Positions 30,529-39,513 of a stretch of DNA of 64,000 nt are shown in pieces (position 1 is the first letter of the stretch; the number at the start of each line of letters is the position of its first letter). The notes under the pieces are model-generated. The model saw only the letters and a program-made list of their open reading frames with translations, searched no databases and was not told the origin of the DNA. Both the position numbers and the translations under genes were made by a program. Source of the DNA: Luteimonas colneyensis (lineage in GTDB: Bacteria > Pseudomonadota > Gammaproteobacteria > Xanthomonadales > Xanthomonadaceae); assembly GCF_014836665.1 (NCBI RefSeq), contig NZ_JACSQJ010000001.1, forward strand, positions 622,387-686,386, read 5' to 3'.

Positions 30529-31545
30529 TCAGCGCCCGGCCAGCGCCTTCATCACCGCCTTCTGCACATGCAGGCGGTTGCCGGCTTCCTGCACGGCGAT
30601 GCAGCGCGGCGAATCCATCACGGCGTCGGTCGCCTTGACGTTGCGGCGCAGCGGCAGGCAGTGGCTGAAGACGCCGTCGTTGGTGAGGGCCATCTTCGCC
30701 TCGTCCACGATGAAGTGCCGGTACTGGTCGCGGATCGGCTTCTCCGGCCCCCAGTTGCCGAAGTACGGCAGCGCGCCCCAGCTCTTGGCGTAGACCACGT
30801 CGGCGCCGGCGTAGGCGCTGTCGATGTCGTGGCTGACGGTGAGCGAGCCGCCGCTCTCGGCGACGTTGGCCTCGGCCCAGCCCATGTAGCGGTCATCAAG
30901 CACGTACTCGGGCGTCGGGCACAGCAGGGTCACGTCCATGCCCATGCGGGTGGCGATGGTCAGCGCGGAATTGGCGACCGCGGTGTTCAGCGGCTTCGGG
31001 TGGTAGGTCCAGGTCAGGACGTACTTCTTCCCGCGCAGGTCGCTGGTGCCGAAGTGCTCCTGCAGCGCCAGCGCGTGCGCCAGCTCCTGGCAGGGATGGG
31101 TGATGGTCTCCATGTTGATGACCGGAACCGTGGCGTACTTCGCGAAGCCCTTCAGCACGCGGTCCTCGCGGTCCACCGCCCAGTCGACGAACTTCGGGAA
31201 GGCGCGCACGCCGATCATGTCGACGTACTGGCTGAGCACCCGCGCCACCTCGGCGATGTGCTCCTCGGCCTCGCCGTCCATCACCGTACCCAGGTCGAAC
31301 TCGATCGGCCAGGCGTCCTTGCCGGGCTGCAGCACCACGGCGTGGGCGCCGAGCTGGAAGGCGCCGAGCTCGAAGCTGGTGCGGGTGCGCATCGACGGGT
31401 TGAAGAACACCAAGGCGATGGACTTGCCCTTCAGCGCATCGCCGAGCGGGTCGCGCTTCAGGCGCGCGGCCTCGGCCAGCACGGCGTCGAGCTGGGCACG
31501 GGTCCAGTCCTGGGTGTTGAGGAAATGCTGCGGCGTGGTGGTCAT
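30529..31545 (-). CDS. argF': N-acetyl-L-ornithine carbamoyltransferase
   Basis: A 338-residue transcarbamylase of the AOTCase branch described in Xanthomonas. [13 protein letters not shown] binds carbamoyl phosphate, [18 protein letters not shown] is the second site, and [15 protein letters not shown] carries the lysine known to be carboxylated in this branch. It converts acetylornithine to acetylcitrulline. The ATG at 31545 fits the family; another lies 12 bases upstream. The intrinsic terminator at 31571-31597 stands immediately upstream with no room for a promoter, so expression must depend on read-through. Confidence 0.94.
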   Translation of the reverse strand: MTTTPQHFLNTQDWTRAQLDAVLAEAARLKRDPLGDALKGKSIALVFFNPSMRTRTSFELGAFQLGAHAVVLQPGKDAWPIEFDLGTVMDGEAEEHIAEVARVLSQYVDMIGVRAFPKFVDWAVDREDRVLKGFAKYATVPVINMETITHPCQELAHALALQEHFGTSDLRGKKYVLTWTYHPKPLNTAVANSALTIATRMGMDVTLLCPTPEYVLDDRYMGWAEANVAESGGSLTVSHDIDSAYAGADVVYAKSWGALPYFGNWGPEKPIRDQYRHFIVDEAKMALTNDGVFSHCLPLRRNVKATDAVMDSPRCIAVQEAGNRLHVQKAVMKALAGR

Positions 31546-31570
31546 GGCGGTGTCCATGGAGTCGGAAACG

Positions 31571-31597
31571 AAAAAGCCCGGCGCGGGCCGGGCTTCT
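31571..31597 (-). terminator. Intrinsic terminator in the argF' leader (candidate attenuator)
   Basis: On the minus strand a stem AAGCCCGGC / GCCGGGCTT with loop CCGC is followed by TTTTTCG. It ends 25 bases before the argF' ATG. It may terminate upstream transcripts or act as an attenuator. Confidence 0.8.
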
Positions 31598-31625
31598 GAA
31601 AACGGAAGGCAGGTGCTGCCGGTCC

Positions 31626-31733
31626 TCAACCCAGGTGGATGTGGGCTTCCGGTCGGCGCGCGCGCGAGGTCATGCCCGCCGCCATGTAGGCGGAGGTCAG
31701 CAGACCGTGGACGGGGGCGCAGGCATGTTGCAT
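31626..31733 (-). CDS. Short leader ORF upstream of argF' (candidate regulatory peptide)
   Basis: An ATG-initiated 35-codon frame with a good ribosome-binding site (GGGAAGA, about 10 bases upstream). Near the end it has three arginine codons within four residues (SRARRPEA). Its stop is about 29 bases before the terminator stem. A translated leader with Arg codons, then a terminator, then the first arg operon gene is the layout of an attenuator. The peptide itself is not a family I recognise, and antiterminator pairing was not worked out. Confidence 0.5.
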   Translation of the reverse strand: MQHACAPVHGLLTSAYMAAGMTSRARRPEAHIHLG

Positions 31734-31786
31734 CGCGGCAATCTTCCCACGGGCCGCGGCGGCCTGCAACCGGCAGGCGGTGGGGA

Positions 31787-32266
31787 TCATTCGGCGCCGC
31801 CGCCCGGCACGACCGGGGTGACCGCGACCTTGACCCGCAGCCGGTTGCCGGGGTCGTTCGGAAGCCGGGAGCGGTACTTCACCCCCCGCACCACGTAATC
31901 CACGTCGTAGGCGATGGGACGGCGGAACTCGCGCTCCACCGGCACCATGCGGCAGTCCTCGTCGCCGTCCTCGACCTGGTCGCCGCGGCCCGGGGTGAGC
32001 ACGTCGCGCACCGCGCCGACCACGCGCGACAGCCCGCGCCGCTCCTCGTCCTCCTCGGGCGACACCATGCTGGACTGCTCGCAGCGCTCGACCATGCTGG
32101 TGGCGCGCAGCGTCTGGTACACCGGTTCGGCGCGCAGCACCTGCGCATACTCGTAGCGCACGTTTTCCGCCTGGATGACGGTGTGCTGCGCCCACGCCGG
32201 TGCCGCCGCGAGCGACGGAGCCAGGAGGAGCGGCAGCCACCGCTTTGCGGGCAGGAAGGAATGCAT
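31787..32266 (-). CDS. Exported protein of unknown function
   Basis: A 159-residue protein with a clear signal peptide (RWLPLLLAPSLAAAPAWA, cut after about residue 26). The C-terminal block PIAYDVDYVVRGVKYRSRLP with DPGNRLRVKVAVTP resembles the end of the small glycine-zipper envelope proteins found in xanthomonads, but the glycine-zipper membrane segment is missing here; a Glu-rich stretch (SPEEDEERRG) occupies the middle. The role is unknown. It lies upstream of the argF' leader on the same strand and is divergent from cysS. Confidence 0.7.
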   Translation of the reverse strand: MHSFLPAKRWLPLLLAPSLAAAPAWAQHTVIQAENVRYEYAQVLRAEPVYQTLRATSMVERCEQSSMVSPEEDEERRGLSRVVGAVRDVLTPGRGDQVEDGDEDCRMVPVEREFRRPIAYDVDYVVRGVKYRSRLPNDPGNRLRVKVAVTPVVPGGGAE

Positions 32267-32368
32267 GGCGATCCGGAAGTGTAGGCGCTGGCCACGATGA
32301 AGGGCTGAATCGTGGCTGTCACGCGCCCCCGCCGGTAGAATCGACGGCCTGCCCAGCGGCCCCAAGGC

Positions 32369-33811
32369 ATGACCCTCAGACTCTTCAACAGCCTCACCCG
32401 CCGGGTGGAGGACTTCCAGCCCCGTGACCCCGCGCGCACGACGATGTACGTCTGCGGCCCCACGGTCTACAACTACGTGCACATCGGCAACGCGCGCGGC
32501 CCGGTGGTGTTCGACGTGCTGGCCGCGCTGCTGCGCCGCCGCTTCGGCACGCTGGCCTACGCGCGCAACATCACCGACGTCGACGACAAGATCAACGCCG
32601 CCGCCGCCGAGCAGGGGGTGCCGATCTCGGCCATCACCGGCCGCTTCGCGGAGGCCTACCGCGAAGACATGGCCGCGCTGGGCGTCGCGCCGCCGGACAT
32701 CGAGCCCGAGGCCACCGCCCACATCGCCGAGATCGTCGCCATGATCGGACGGCTGGTTGAAAGCGGCCACGCCTACGCGGCTGAAGGCCACGTGCTGTTC
32801 GCGGTCGCGAGCTTCGACGGCTACGGCAAGCTCTCGCGCCGCGCGCTGGAGGACATGCTGGCCGGCGCGCGCGTGGACGTCGCGCCCTACAAGCGCGACC
32901 CCGGCGACTTCGTGCTGTGGAAACCGTCCACCGGCGACCTGCCCGGCTGGGATTCGCCCTGGGGCCGCGGCCGCCCGGGATGGCATATCGAGTGCTCGGC
33001 GATGGCCGCCGCCCACCTCGGCGAAACCATCGACATCCACGCCGGCGGCGTCGACCTGCAGTTCCCGCACCACGAGAACGAGATCGCGCAGAGCGAGTGC
33101 GCCCACGGCGGCGCGCCCTTCGCGCGCTTCTGGCTGCACAACGGCATGCTCAACTTCGGCGGCGCCAAGATGTCGAAGTCGCTGGGCAACATCGAGAAGG
33201 TGCACGACCTGGTGCGCAAGCACCCGCCCGAGGCGCTGCGCCACGCGCTGATGTCGGCGCACTACCGGCAGCCGCTGGACTGGTCGGATGGCCTGGTCGA
33301 ACAGAGCGTGCGCACCCTGGACCGGCTGTACGGCACGCTGCGCGACGTCGACGCGCTGCTGGCGCAGCACGAAGAGGCGGACGGCGGCATCACGGCTCCG
33401 GTGGACGCCGCGATCCCCGACGCCATCGAAGCCGCGCTCGACGACGACCTCAACACCCCGCAGGCGCTGGCCGAGCTGGCGGCGATCGCCGGCAACGCGC
33501 GCGTGCTGCGCAATGCGATCGCCCAGGGCGATGCCTCCGGGCGCGGCCCGCTGCAGGCGGTGGCCGCGCTGGCCGCCAGCCTGCGCGCGGGCGGGCGCGC
33601 GCTCGGCCTGCTGCAGCAGGCGCCGTCGGCGTGGTTCGGCCGCGGCGCGTCGGGCGACGACGACGCCCGCATCCAGGCGCTGGTCGACGAGCGCGCCGCG
33701 GCCAAGCAGGCCCGCGACTTCGCCCGTGCCGATGCGATCCGCGAGCAGCTCGCCGGCGAAGGCGTGCTGCTCGAAGACACGCCGCAGGGCGTACGCTGGA
33801 AGCGAGGCTGA
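32369..33811 (+). CDS. cysS: Cysteinyl-tRNA synthetase
   Basis: A 480-residue class I synthetase with [18 protein letters not shown] (the HIGH-like motif and first zinc Cys), [11 protein letters not shown] (second zinc Cys), [11 protein letters not shown] and [10 protein letters not shown] (KMSKS). It charges tRNA-Cys. A TAGAAT -10 box at 32336-32341 probably drives it. sufE begins six bases after the stop. Confidence 0.97.
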   Translation: MTLRLFNSLTRRVEDFQPRDPARTTMYVCGPTVYNYVHIGNARGPVVFDVLAALLRRRFGTLAYARNITDVDDKINAAAAEQGVPISAITGRFAEAYREDMAALGVAPPDIEPEATAHIAEIVAMIGRLVESGHAYAAEGHVLFAVASFDGYGKLSRRALEDMLAGARVDVAPYKRDPGDFVLWKPSTGDLPGWDSPWGRGRPGWHIECSAMAAAHLGETIDIHAGGVDLQFPHHENEIAQSECAHGGAPFARFWLHNGMLNFGGAKMSKSLGNIEKVHDLVRKHPPEALRHALMSAHYRQPLDWSDGLVEQSVRTLDRLYGTLRDVDALLAQHEEADGGITAPVDAAIPDAIEAALDDDLNTPQALAELAAIAGNARVLRNAIAQGDASGRGPLQAVAALAASLRAGGRALGLLQQAPSAWFGRGASGDDDARIQALVDERAAAKQARDFARADAIREQLAGEGVLLEDTPQGVRWKRG

Positions 33812-33816
33812 CACGC

Positions 33817-34260
33817 ATGGACACCCGCACCCCATTCCCGCTCGAAGCCAGCGCCGCCGAGGCCCAGGCCGCGATCCGCGACGAGTTCGCCTTCTTCGGC
33901 GACTGGTCCGAGCGCTACCAGTACCTGATCGACCTCGGCCGCAAGCTTCCCGACTTCCCCGACGAATTCCGCACCGAGGCCCACCGCCTGCACGGTTGCC
34001 AGTCGATGGTCTGGATCGTGCCCTCGGGCGACGCCTCGCGCCTGGACTTCGCGGCGGCCAGCGATTCGGCCATCGTCTCCGGCCTGGTCTACCTGGCGCT
34101 GCGCGTGTATTCGGGCCGCAGCGCGCAGGACATCCTCGCCACCGACCCGGCCTACATCGCCGACATCGGCCTGGCGAAGCACCTGTCGCCCACCCGCAGC
34201 AACGGGCTCGCTTCGCTGCTCGCCTTCATCCGCGACACGGCGCAGCGCGCGCTGGCGTGA
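33817..34260 (+). CDS. sufE: SufE-family cysteine desulfuration protein
   Basis: A 147-residue protein. The sulfur-accepting Cys61 is in HRLHGCQSMVW, and YLIDLGRKLPDFP opens the domain. SufE takes persulfide sulfur from the desulfurase SufS and passes it to the Fe-S scaffold. No sufS or sufBCD is nearby, so it may serve that system in trans. It starts six bases after cysS and overlaps the following MFS gene by four bases. Confidence 0.9.
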   Translation: MDTRTPFPLEASAAEAQAAIRDEFAFFGDWSERYQYLIDLGRKLPDFPDEFRTEAHRLHGCQSMVWIVPSGDASRLDFAAASDSAIVSGLVYLALRVYSGRSAQDILATDPAYIADIGLAKHLSPTRSNGLASLLAFIRDTAQRALA

Positions 34261-35498
34261 GTGGGCCGGCGGACGACGGTCGCCTGGCGCCGCTGCGCAA
34301 CGAAGCATTCCGCGGCCTGATGGCCTACCGCATCTGCACGATCATGAGCTACCAGATCGTGGCGGTGACCGTGGGCTGGCACGTCTACGAACTCACGCGC
34401 AATCCCTGGATGCTCGGCCTGATCGGCCTGGCCGAGCTCATCCCCTATTTCTGCGTGGCGCCGTTCGCCGGCTACCTGGTCGACCACCTGCCGCGGCGCA
34501 AGCTCGGCATGGTGGCGTGCATCGGCCTGGCGCTGACGCCGATCGCGCTGGCCCTGATCGCCTCGGGCGTCCTCGGCCAGGTGCGCGTGGGATGGATCTA
34601 TGCCGCGCTGGTGCTCACAGGCGCCGTGCGCGCCTTCCTCGGCCCGGTCTACAACGCGCTGTTCGCGCGCGTGCTGCCGCGCCCGCAGTTCGCGCGCGGG
34701 GCCAGCCTCGGCAGCATCGTGTTCCAGTCGGCGATGGTGCTGGGGCCGGCCATCGGTGGCGTGATCGTGGGCGCGGCGGGCATGTGGGTGGCCTATGCCC
34801 TGGCTGCCGCGTTCGCGCTGGTGGCCGCGTTCGCGATCCGCCGGCTGCGGGTGACCGAGCCGGCGATCACCCTGCAGGGCGCACCGATCTTCAGCAGCAT
34901 CGCCGAGGGCGCGCGCTTCGTGTTCTCGAACCAGATCCTGCTGGGCGCGCTCGCCCTGGACATGTTCGCGGTGCTGTTCGGCGGCGCGATCTCGCTGGCG
35001 CCGGCCTTCATCCGGGAAATCCTGCACTACGGCCCCGAGGGCCTGGGCATCCTGCGGAGCGCGCCGGCGCTGGGCGCGGTGGCCATGGGCGTGCTGCTGG
35101 CGCGCAGTCCGCCGACGCGGCACGCCGGGCGCATCCTGCTGGCCGCCGTGGTCGGCTTCGGCCTGAGCATCATCGGCTTCGGGCTGTCGACCTCGTTCTG
35201 GCTATCGGCGGTCTTCCTGCTGCTGTCGGGCATGTGCGACGGCGTCTCGGTGGTGCTGCGCTCGACCATCCTGCAGCTGTCCACGCCCGACGAGATGCGT
35301 GGACGGGTGTCGTCGATCAACGGACTGTTCGTGGGCTCGTCGAACGAGCTCGGCGCCTTCTACGCCGGCTCGATGGCGCGGCTGCTGGGGCTGGTGCCGG
35401 CGGTGGTGCTGGGCGGCTGCGTCACCATGACCGTGGCCGCGGTGACTGCGTGGCGGGCGCCGAAGCTGCGACGGCTGGACCTGCGCGAGCTGCACTGA
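34257..35498 (+). CDS. MFS exporter, EntS-like (MFS_3)
   Basis: A 413-residue, 12-helix protein. FRGLMAYRICTIMSYQIVAV at the start, RAFLGPVYNALFARVLPR after helix 4 and STPDEMRGRVSSINGLF in the C-terminal half are typical of the EntS/MFS_3 group, which exports siderophores and other small molecules. The substrate is unknown. GTG at 34257 overlaps the sufE stop (GTGA), implying coupled translation. Confidence 0.82.
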   Translation: MSGPADDGRLAPLRNEAFRGLMAYRICTIMSYQIVAVTVGWHVYELTRNPWMLGLIGLAELIPYFCVAPFAGYLVDHLPRRKLGMVACIGLALTPIALALIASGVLGQVRVGWIYAALVLTGAVRAFLGPVYNALFARVLPRPQFARGASLGSIVFQSAMVLGPAIGGVIVGAAGMWVAYALAAAFALVAAFAIRRLRVTEPAITLQGAPIFSSIAEGARFVFSNQILLGALALDMFAVLFGGAISLAPAFIREILHYGPEGLGILRSAPALGAVAMGVLLARSPPTRHAGRILLAAVVGFGLSIIGFGLSTSFWLSAVFLLLSGMCDGVSVVLRSTILQLSTPDEMRGRVSSINGLFVGSSNELGAFYAGSMARLLGLVPAVVLGGCVTMTVAAVTAWRAPKLRRLDLRELH

Positions 35499-35525
35499 GC
35501 TGCCGCGGCATCCCCGCACGCGTCC

Positions 35526-35594
35526 GTGTGGGAGCAGCTACAACTGCGACCCGGAGCTTGCGGGAATGCCGGTCGCAGCTGTAGCTGCTCTACA
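35526..35594. repeat. Short palindromic repeat (cores only)
   Basis: Inverted cores at 35526-35552 and 35570-35594 (GGAGCAGCTACAACTGCGAC type, the second one base shorter) without outer arms, between the convergent MFS and dksA-like genes. Confidence 0.8.
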
Positions 35595-35644
35595 GGGGAG
35601 ACATCGGCGGGTGGCGTCGGCGGGGGTGGCGCTGGCGCAAAAAG

Positions 35645-35669
35645 AAAGCCCCGCGCGGGCGGGGCTTTC
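35645..35669 (-). terminator. Intrinsic terminator of the dksA-like gene
   Basis: Minus-strand stem AAAGCCCCGC / GCGGGGCTTT followed by CTTTTTG, 22 bases after the dksA-like stop. Confidence 0.85.
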
Positions 35670-35690
35670 CTGGCGTCACCCGACCCGGGC

Positions 35691-36704
35691 TCAGTCCCCG
35701 ATCTGCTTCTGCAGGTGCTCCCAGCGCTCCTGCTCGTCGATGGTGCGCTCGGCGGTGAGGCGGGCCTCGAGGCGGTCCAGGCCGATCTCTTCGCCCGAGT
35801 CCACGCTGTAGCCGTACTCGCCCGAGTCGACGCGCTTGAGCGTGCTGTCGATCTTGCCGATCAGCTTGCGGTAGCGGTCGCGGGTCCGCAGCTCCAGCGA
35901 GTTCTCGGTCTCGCGGGTGGCGCGCTCGGCGTCGTCGCCCACGTCGCGCACCTCGTCCTTCAGGTTCTCGATCGTCTGCTTGGACTCCTCGACCAGGTCC
36001 GCGCGCCAGTCCAGCAGGCGCTGCCGGAAGTACTCCAGCTGCAGCGGGCTCATGTACTCCTCGTCCGCGCCGGGCTTGTAGCCCGCCGGCAGGATCGGGC
36101 GGCCGGTGGCGTCGTCGGTCTTGTAGGGGATGGTCTTGTAGCGAGGCTTCGGCGCGGGCGCCTGCGGCTGGCGGCTGGTCACGGCCTTGGCCACCTTGGC
36201 ACCGCGGCGGGCAGGCGCCTGGCGCGGCGCGGGCGCCGTCACCGGTGCGACCTTGGTGGAGGGCTTGGCAGTGGCCTTGCGGGCCGCGGCGGGCGCCCTG
36301 GCCGGTGCCGCCGGGGCCTTCGCCACCGCCTTCTTCAGCGTCGCGGCGGGCACGGGCGACTTCGCGGATGCCTTCGGCGCCGGCGCCTTGGCCACCGCGG
36401 CCTTCTTCGCCACGGGCGCCTTGGCCGGGACCTTCTTCGCCGCCACCTTCTTCACGGGCGCGGCCTTCTTCGAGGCGACCTTCACCGGCGCCTTCTTCGT
36501 CGCGGCCTTGGCCGGGGCGGCCTTCTTCGCGACCTTGTTCGCGGCCGTCTTCCCGGCCGGGGCCTTGGCCACCACCTTCTTCGCGGGTGCCTTCTTCGCG
36601 GCGACCTTCTTCACCGCGGCCTTGGCCGGGGCGGCCTTGCTGGCCTTCTTCGCTGCGGGCTTGGCCGCCTTGGCGGCCTTCTTGACGGTCTTCTTCACTG
36701 CCAC
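35691..36704 (-). CDS. dksA: DksA-family RNA polymerase-binding protein with a histone H1-like Lys/Ala tail and no zinc-finger cysteines
   Basis: A 337-residue protein. Residues 1 to about 200 are a tail of KKAPAKK/KKAAPAK repeats rich in Lys, Ala and Pro, like histone H1 or AlgP. The C-terminal 130 residues are Dks[19 protein letters not shown] opens the coiled coil, whose tip [11 protein letters not shown] keeps two acidic residues. The zinc-finger region [20 protein letters not shown] has Ser at the first Cys pair, and RTIDEQER lacks the second pair. DksA acts with ppGpp in the RNA polymerase secondary channel; a Cys-free form could work under zinc shortage or oxidation. GTG at 36704 is placed well after AGAAGGA. 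Confidence 0.85.
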   Translation of the reverse strand: MAVKKTVKKAAKAAKPAAKKASKAAPAKAAVKKVAAKKAPAKKVVAKAPAGKTAANKVAKKAAPAKAATKKAPVKVASKKAAPVKKVAAKKVPAKAPVAKKAAVAKAPAPKASAKSPVPAATLKKAVAKAPAAPARAPAAARKATAKPSTKVAPVTAPAPRQAPARRGAKVAKAVTSRQPQAPAPKPRYKTIPYKTDDATGRPILPAGYKPGADEEYMSPLQLEYFRQRLLDWRADLVEESKQTIENLKDEVRDVGDDAERATRETENSLELRTRDRYRKLIGKIDSTLKRVDSGEYGYSVDSGEEIGLDRLEARLTAERTIDEQERWEHLQKQIGD

Positions 36705-37003
36705 GTTCGGCGATCCTTCTGGGACAAGTGGGCGCCGGCCCGCTGCACGCGGCCGGCCGCCGGCCATGCAGCGGGAGCGGGGCATTCACCGACGTGGCCG
36801 CATTGCGGCGACGATTGACGTGTCCGGCCACCGGGAGCGTCCCGGAGGGCGCGCGAGTGGCCGGCGCCACACTCCCGTCGCTTGGACGGGAAAGCGGGCT
36901 GTTATACCCTGCCCTGACTGCAGCGGCAACCGCGACGCACCGCATCCGCGCCCTTTTGCCCAAGCCTGCGATCAACCGCTCGACAGACTGCTCGACCCAC
37001 CGC
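36705..37003. other. Divergent intergenic region between dksA-like gene and yidD
   Basis: About 300 bases without a gene. It must hold the dksA-like promoter and leader on one strand and the yidD-pyrC promoter on the other. TATACC at 36903-36908 is the only -10-like sequence I see towards yidD, with a poorly spaced TTGGAC at 36882. No repeat or RNA gene is apparent. Confidence 0.4.
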
Positions 37004-37243
37004 TTGATCGACCGCCTGCTCATCGCCCTGCTCCGCGGCTACAAGCGCTGGCTCAGCCCGCTGCTGGGGCCGCGCTGCCGCTTCGTGCCGACCTGCTCCG
37101 AGTACGCGATGCAGGCGATCTCGGCGCATGGCGCCCTGCGCGGAAGCTGGCTCGCGGCCCGGCGCGTCGGGCGTTGCCACCCCCTCCACCCCGGCGGCTT
37201 CGACCCGGTGCCGCCCCGCGACGACGGATCCCCCAAGCCATGA
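37004..37243 (+). CDS. yidD: Membrane protein insertion efficiency factor YidD
   Basis: A 79-residue protein. [29 protein letters not shown] and [13 protein letters not shown] are the three conserved blocks of the DUF37/YidD family, with its Cys residues; an amphipathic N-terminal helix attaches it to the inner membrane. It aids YidC-dependent insertion. No ATG is available; TTG at 37004 is the most plausible start, though translation could begin further up. Its stop overlaps the pyrC ATG, an unusual partner, since yidD normally sits with rnpA and yidC. Confidence 0.85.
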   Translation: MIDRLLIALLRGYKRWLSPLLGPRCRFVPTCSEYAMQAISAHGALRGSWLAARRVGRCHPLHPGGFDPVPPRDDGSPKP

Positions 37244-38586
37244 CCGACACCCTGATCATCAACGCGCGCCTGGTCAACGAGGGCCGCGAGTTCGACGCCG
37301 ACCTGCGCGTGCGCGACGGCCGCATCGACGCCATCGGCAGCCTCTCGCCGCGCCAGGGCGACACCGTGGTCGACGCCGCCGGCCGTCGCCTGCTGCCGGG
37401 GATGATCGACGACCAGGTGCACTTCCGCGAGCCGGGCATGGAATACAAGGCCGACATCGCCACCGAGTCGGCGGCGGCCGTGGCCGGCGGCCTGACCAGC
37501 TTCATGGACATGCCCAACACCAGTCCGCCGACGCTGGACGCCGCCGCGCTGGAGGACAAGTACGCCCGCGCCGCCGGCCGCGCCCGCGCCAACCACGGCT
37601 TCTACATGGGCGCGAGCAACGACAATCTCGAGGCGGTGCGCGCCATCGACCCGCGCGCCACCCCGGGGCTGAAGGTGTTCATGGGCGCCTCCACCGGCAA
37701 CATGCTGGTCGACGACCCGGAGACGCTCGACGGCATCTTCCGCGACACCCCGGTGCCGATCATCACCCACTGCGAAGACACGCCGATGATCGACGCGGAG
37801 CTGGCCCGCTACCGGGAGAAGTACGGCGACGACATCCCGGCCGCCTGCCACCCCGACATCCGCTCGCGCGAGGCCTGCATCAGGTCGACCCGCCTGGCGC
37901 TGGAACTCGCGCGCCGCCACGACACCCGCCTGCACGTGCTGCACATCTCCACCGCCGACGAGCTGGCGCTGTTCGAGGCCGGCCCGCTGGTGGACGCGGA
38001 AGGCAGGCTGCGCAAGCGCATCACCGCCGAGACCTGCATCCACTTCCTGCGCTTCGAGCGCGCCGACTACGAGCGCCTGGGCCACCAGATCAAGTGCAAT
38101 CCCGCGATCAAGGACGCCAGCGACCGCGAAGCCCTGCTGCGCGCGCTCGCCGACGACGTCATCGACGTGCTCGCCACCGACCACGCCCCGCACACCTGGG
38201 AGGAGAAGCAGGCGCCCTACACCCGCGCGCCCAGCGGCCTGCCGCTGGTGCAGTACGCGCTGGTGGCGGCGCTGGAGTGCGTGCACGAGGGGCACTTCGA
38301 CACCGCGCGCGTGGTGCGGAAGTTCGCGCACGCGCCGGCGCAGCTGTTCGACGTCAAGGAGCGCGGCTTCCTGCGCGAGGGCTACTGGGCCGACCTGGTG
38401 CTGGTGGAGGACACGCCGTTCACGGTGAAGCGCGAGGACGTGCTGTCGAAGTGCGGCTGGTCGCCCTTCGAGGGCACGAGCTTCCGCTCGCGCATCGCCT
38501 CGACCTGGGTCAACGGCGTGCTGGCCTGGGACGGCGCGCGCATCACCGGCGAAGCTGCCGGGCGCCGCCTGGAGTTCGCGCGATGA
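37240..38586 (+). CDS. pyrC: Dihydroorotase (class I type)
   Basis: A 448-residue amidohydrolase. Metal ligands appear in [24 protein letters not shown] and LATDHAPHT, and [12 protein letters not shown] provides the carboxylated lysine of the binuclear centre. It closes carbamoyl aspartate to dihydroorotate in pyrimidine synthesis. Class I length and the RxPG-type motif separate it from the shorter E. coli PyrC. ATG overlaps the yidD stop. Confidence 0.93.
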   Translation: MTDTLIINARLVNEGREFDADLRVRDGRIDAIGSLSPRQGDTVVDAAGRRLLPGMIDDQVHFREPGMEYKADIATESAAAVAGGLTSFMDMPNTSPPTLDAAALEDKYARAAGRARANHGFYMGASNDNLEAVRAIDPRATPGLKVFMGASTGNMLVDDPETLDGIFRDTPVPIITHCEDTPMIDAELARYREKYGDDIPAACHPDIRSREACIRSTRLALELARRHDTRLHVLHISTADELALFEAGPLVDAEGRLRKRITAETCIHFLRFERADYERLGHQIKCNPAIKDASDREALLRALADDVIDVLATDHAPHTWEEKQAPYTRAPSGLPLVQYALVAALECVHEGHFDTARVVRKFAHAPAQLFDVKERGFLREGYWADLVLVEDTPFTVKREDVLSKCGWSPFEGTSFRSRIASTWVNGVLAWDGARITGEAAGRRLEFAR

Positions 38587-38639
38587 ACGCGCGAACCACC
38601 CCGGGGACCGCCACCGGCGCCGCGGAGCACGCTGCATGA
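38583..38639 (+). CDS. Possible 18-codon linker ORF between pyrC and the M23 peptidase gene
   Basis: A tiny frame whose ATG overlaps the pyrC stop (ATGA) and whose own stop overlaps the ATG of the peptidase gene (ATGA at 38636). It has no recognisable product, but would let ribosomes re-initiate from pyrC to the peptidase. It may be chance. Confidence 0.25.
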   Translation: MNARTTPGTATGAAEHAA

Positions 38640-39493
38640 CGGCCGCAGGCGTCCTCCTGGTCGGCCTGCTGTCCGCCCTGCCCTGGGCACTGGCCGTCGC
38701 CCAGGCAGCCCCGGCGATCGCCGCGGCCGACGCCGCCGCGGACACGCGGGTGGCCTTCCCCGAGCGCGTCCAGCAGGGCGCGCTGGTGTTCGGCAGGGTG
38801 CCGCCGGGCAGTCGCGTCGAGTACGACGGCCGCACGCTGCGCACCACCGGCTACGGCACCGTGGTATTCGGCGTCGGCCGCGACGCCAGCGGTCCGCTGC
38901 GCGTCGGCGTGACCCGCCCGGATGGCAGCCGCAGCGACGCCAGCATCGAGGTGGACCCGCGCGACTGGCCGATGGAGCGCGTCGACGGCGTCCCGCCGAA
39001 GACCGTCGAGCCACCGCCGGCGATCGCCGAGCGCATCCGCCGCGAACAGGCGCGCGTGATCGCGGCGCGCACCCGCGACGACGACCGCGCCGACTTCGCC
39101 CAGCGCTTCGTCCGCCCGGTCGAGGGCCGCATCAGCGGCCGCTTCGGCAGCGGCCGCATCTACAACGGCAAGCCCGGCGCCGGCCACTCCGGCATGGACA
39201 TCGCGGCGCCCACCGGCACGCCGGTGAAGGCGCCGGCCGCGGGCATCGTCACCTTCGCCGACCCGGGCCTCTACCTCACCGGCGGCACCGTGGTGATCGA
39301 CCACGGCCATGGCGTCAGTTCGAACTTCCTGCACCTCTCGCGCATCGACGTCGCCGAAGGCGACCGCGTCGAGCAGGGCCAGGCCTTCGCCGCCGTCGGC
39401 GCCACCGGCCGCGCCACCGGCCCGCACCTGCACTGGGGCATGAACTGGTTCGACGTGCGCGTGGATCCGCTGCTGGTGCTGGAGCGGCCGTAG
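38636..39493 (+). CDS. M23-family (LytM) metallopeptidase, exported
   Basis: A 285-residue protein with an N-terminal signal segment (VLLVGLLSALPWALAVAQA), an Ig-like beta domain (about 40-110), a basic helix and a C-terminal LytM domain. The zinc ligands are in GHSGMDIAAP (H-x3-D) and GPHLHWGM (H-x-H); GRFGSGRIYNG opens the domain. It should cut peptidoglycan cross-links in the periplasm. The ligands are complete, so it is probably active rather than an EnvC-like activator. Confidence 0.9.
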   Translation: MTAAGVLLVGLLSALPWALAVAQAAPAIAAADAAADTRVAFPERVQQGALVFGRVPPGSRVEYDGRTLRTTGYGTVVFGVGRDASGPLRVGVTRPDGSRSDASIEVDPRDWPMERVDGVPPKTVEPPPAIAERIRREQARVIAARTRDDDRADFAQRFVRPVEGRISGRFGSGRIYNGKPGAGHSGMDIAAPTGTPVKAPAAGIVTFADPGLYLTGGTVVIDHGHGVSSNFLHLSRIDVAEGDRVEQGQAFAAVGATGRATGPHLHWGMNWFDVRVDPLLVLERP

Positions 39494-39513
39494 CGGTCAC
39501 CTGGCAAACGCTC

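Noticed and set aside
36187..36720. Hydrophobic Ala/Phe-rich frame on the plus strand across the dksA-like gene
   Set aside because: It is the complement of the Lys/Ala repeats of the DksA tail and has no other support.
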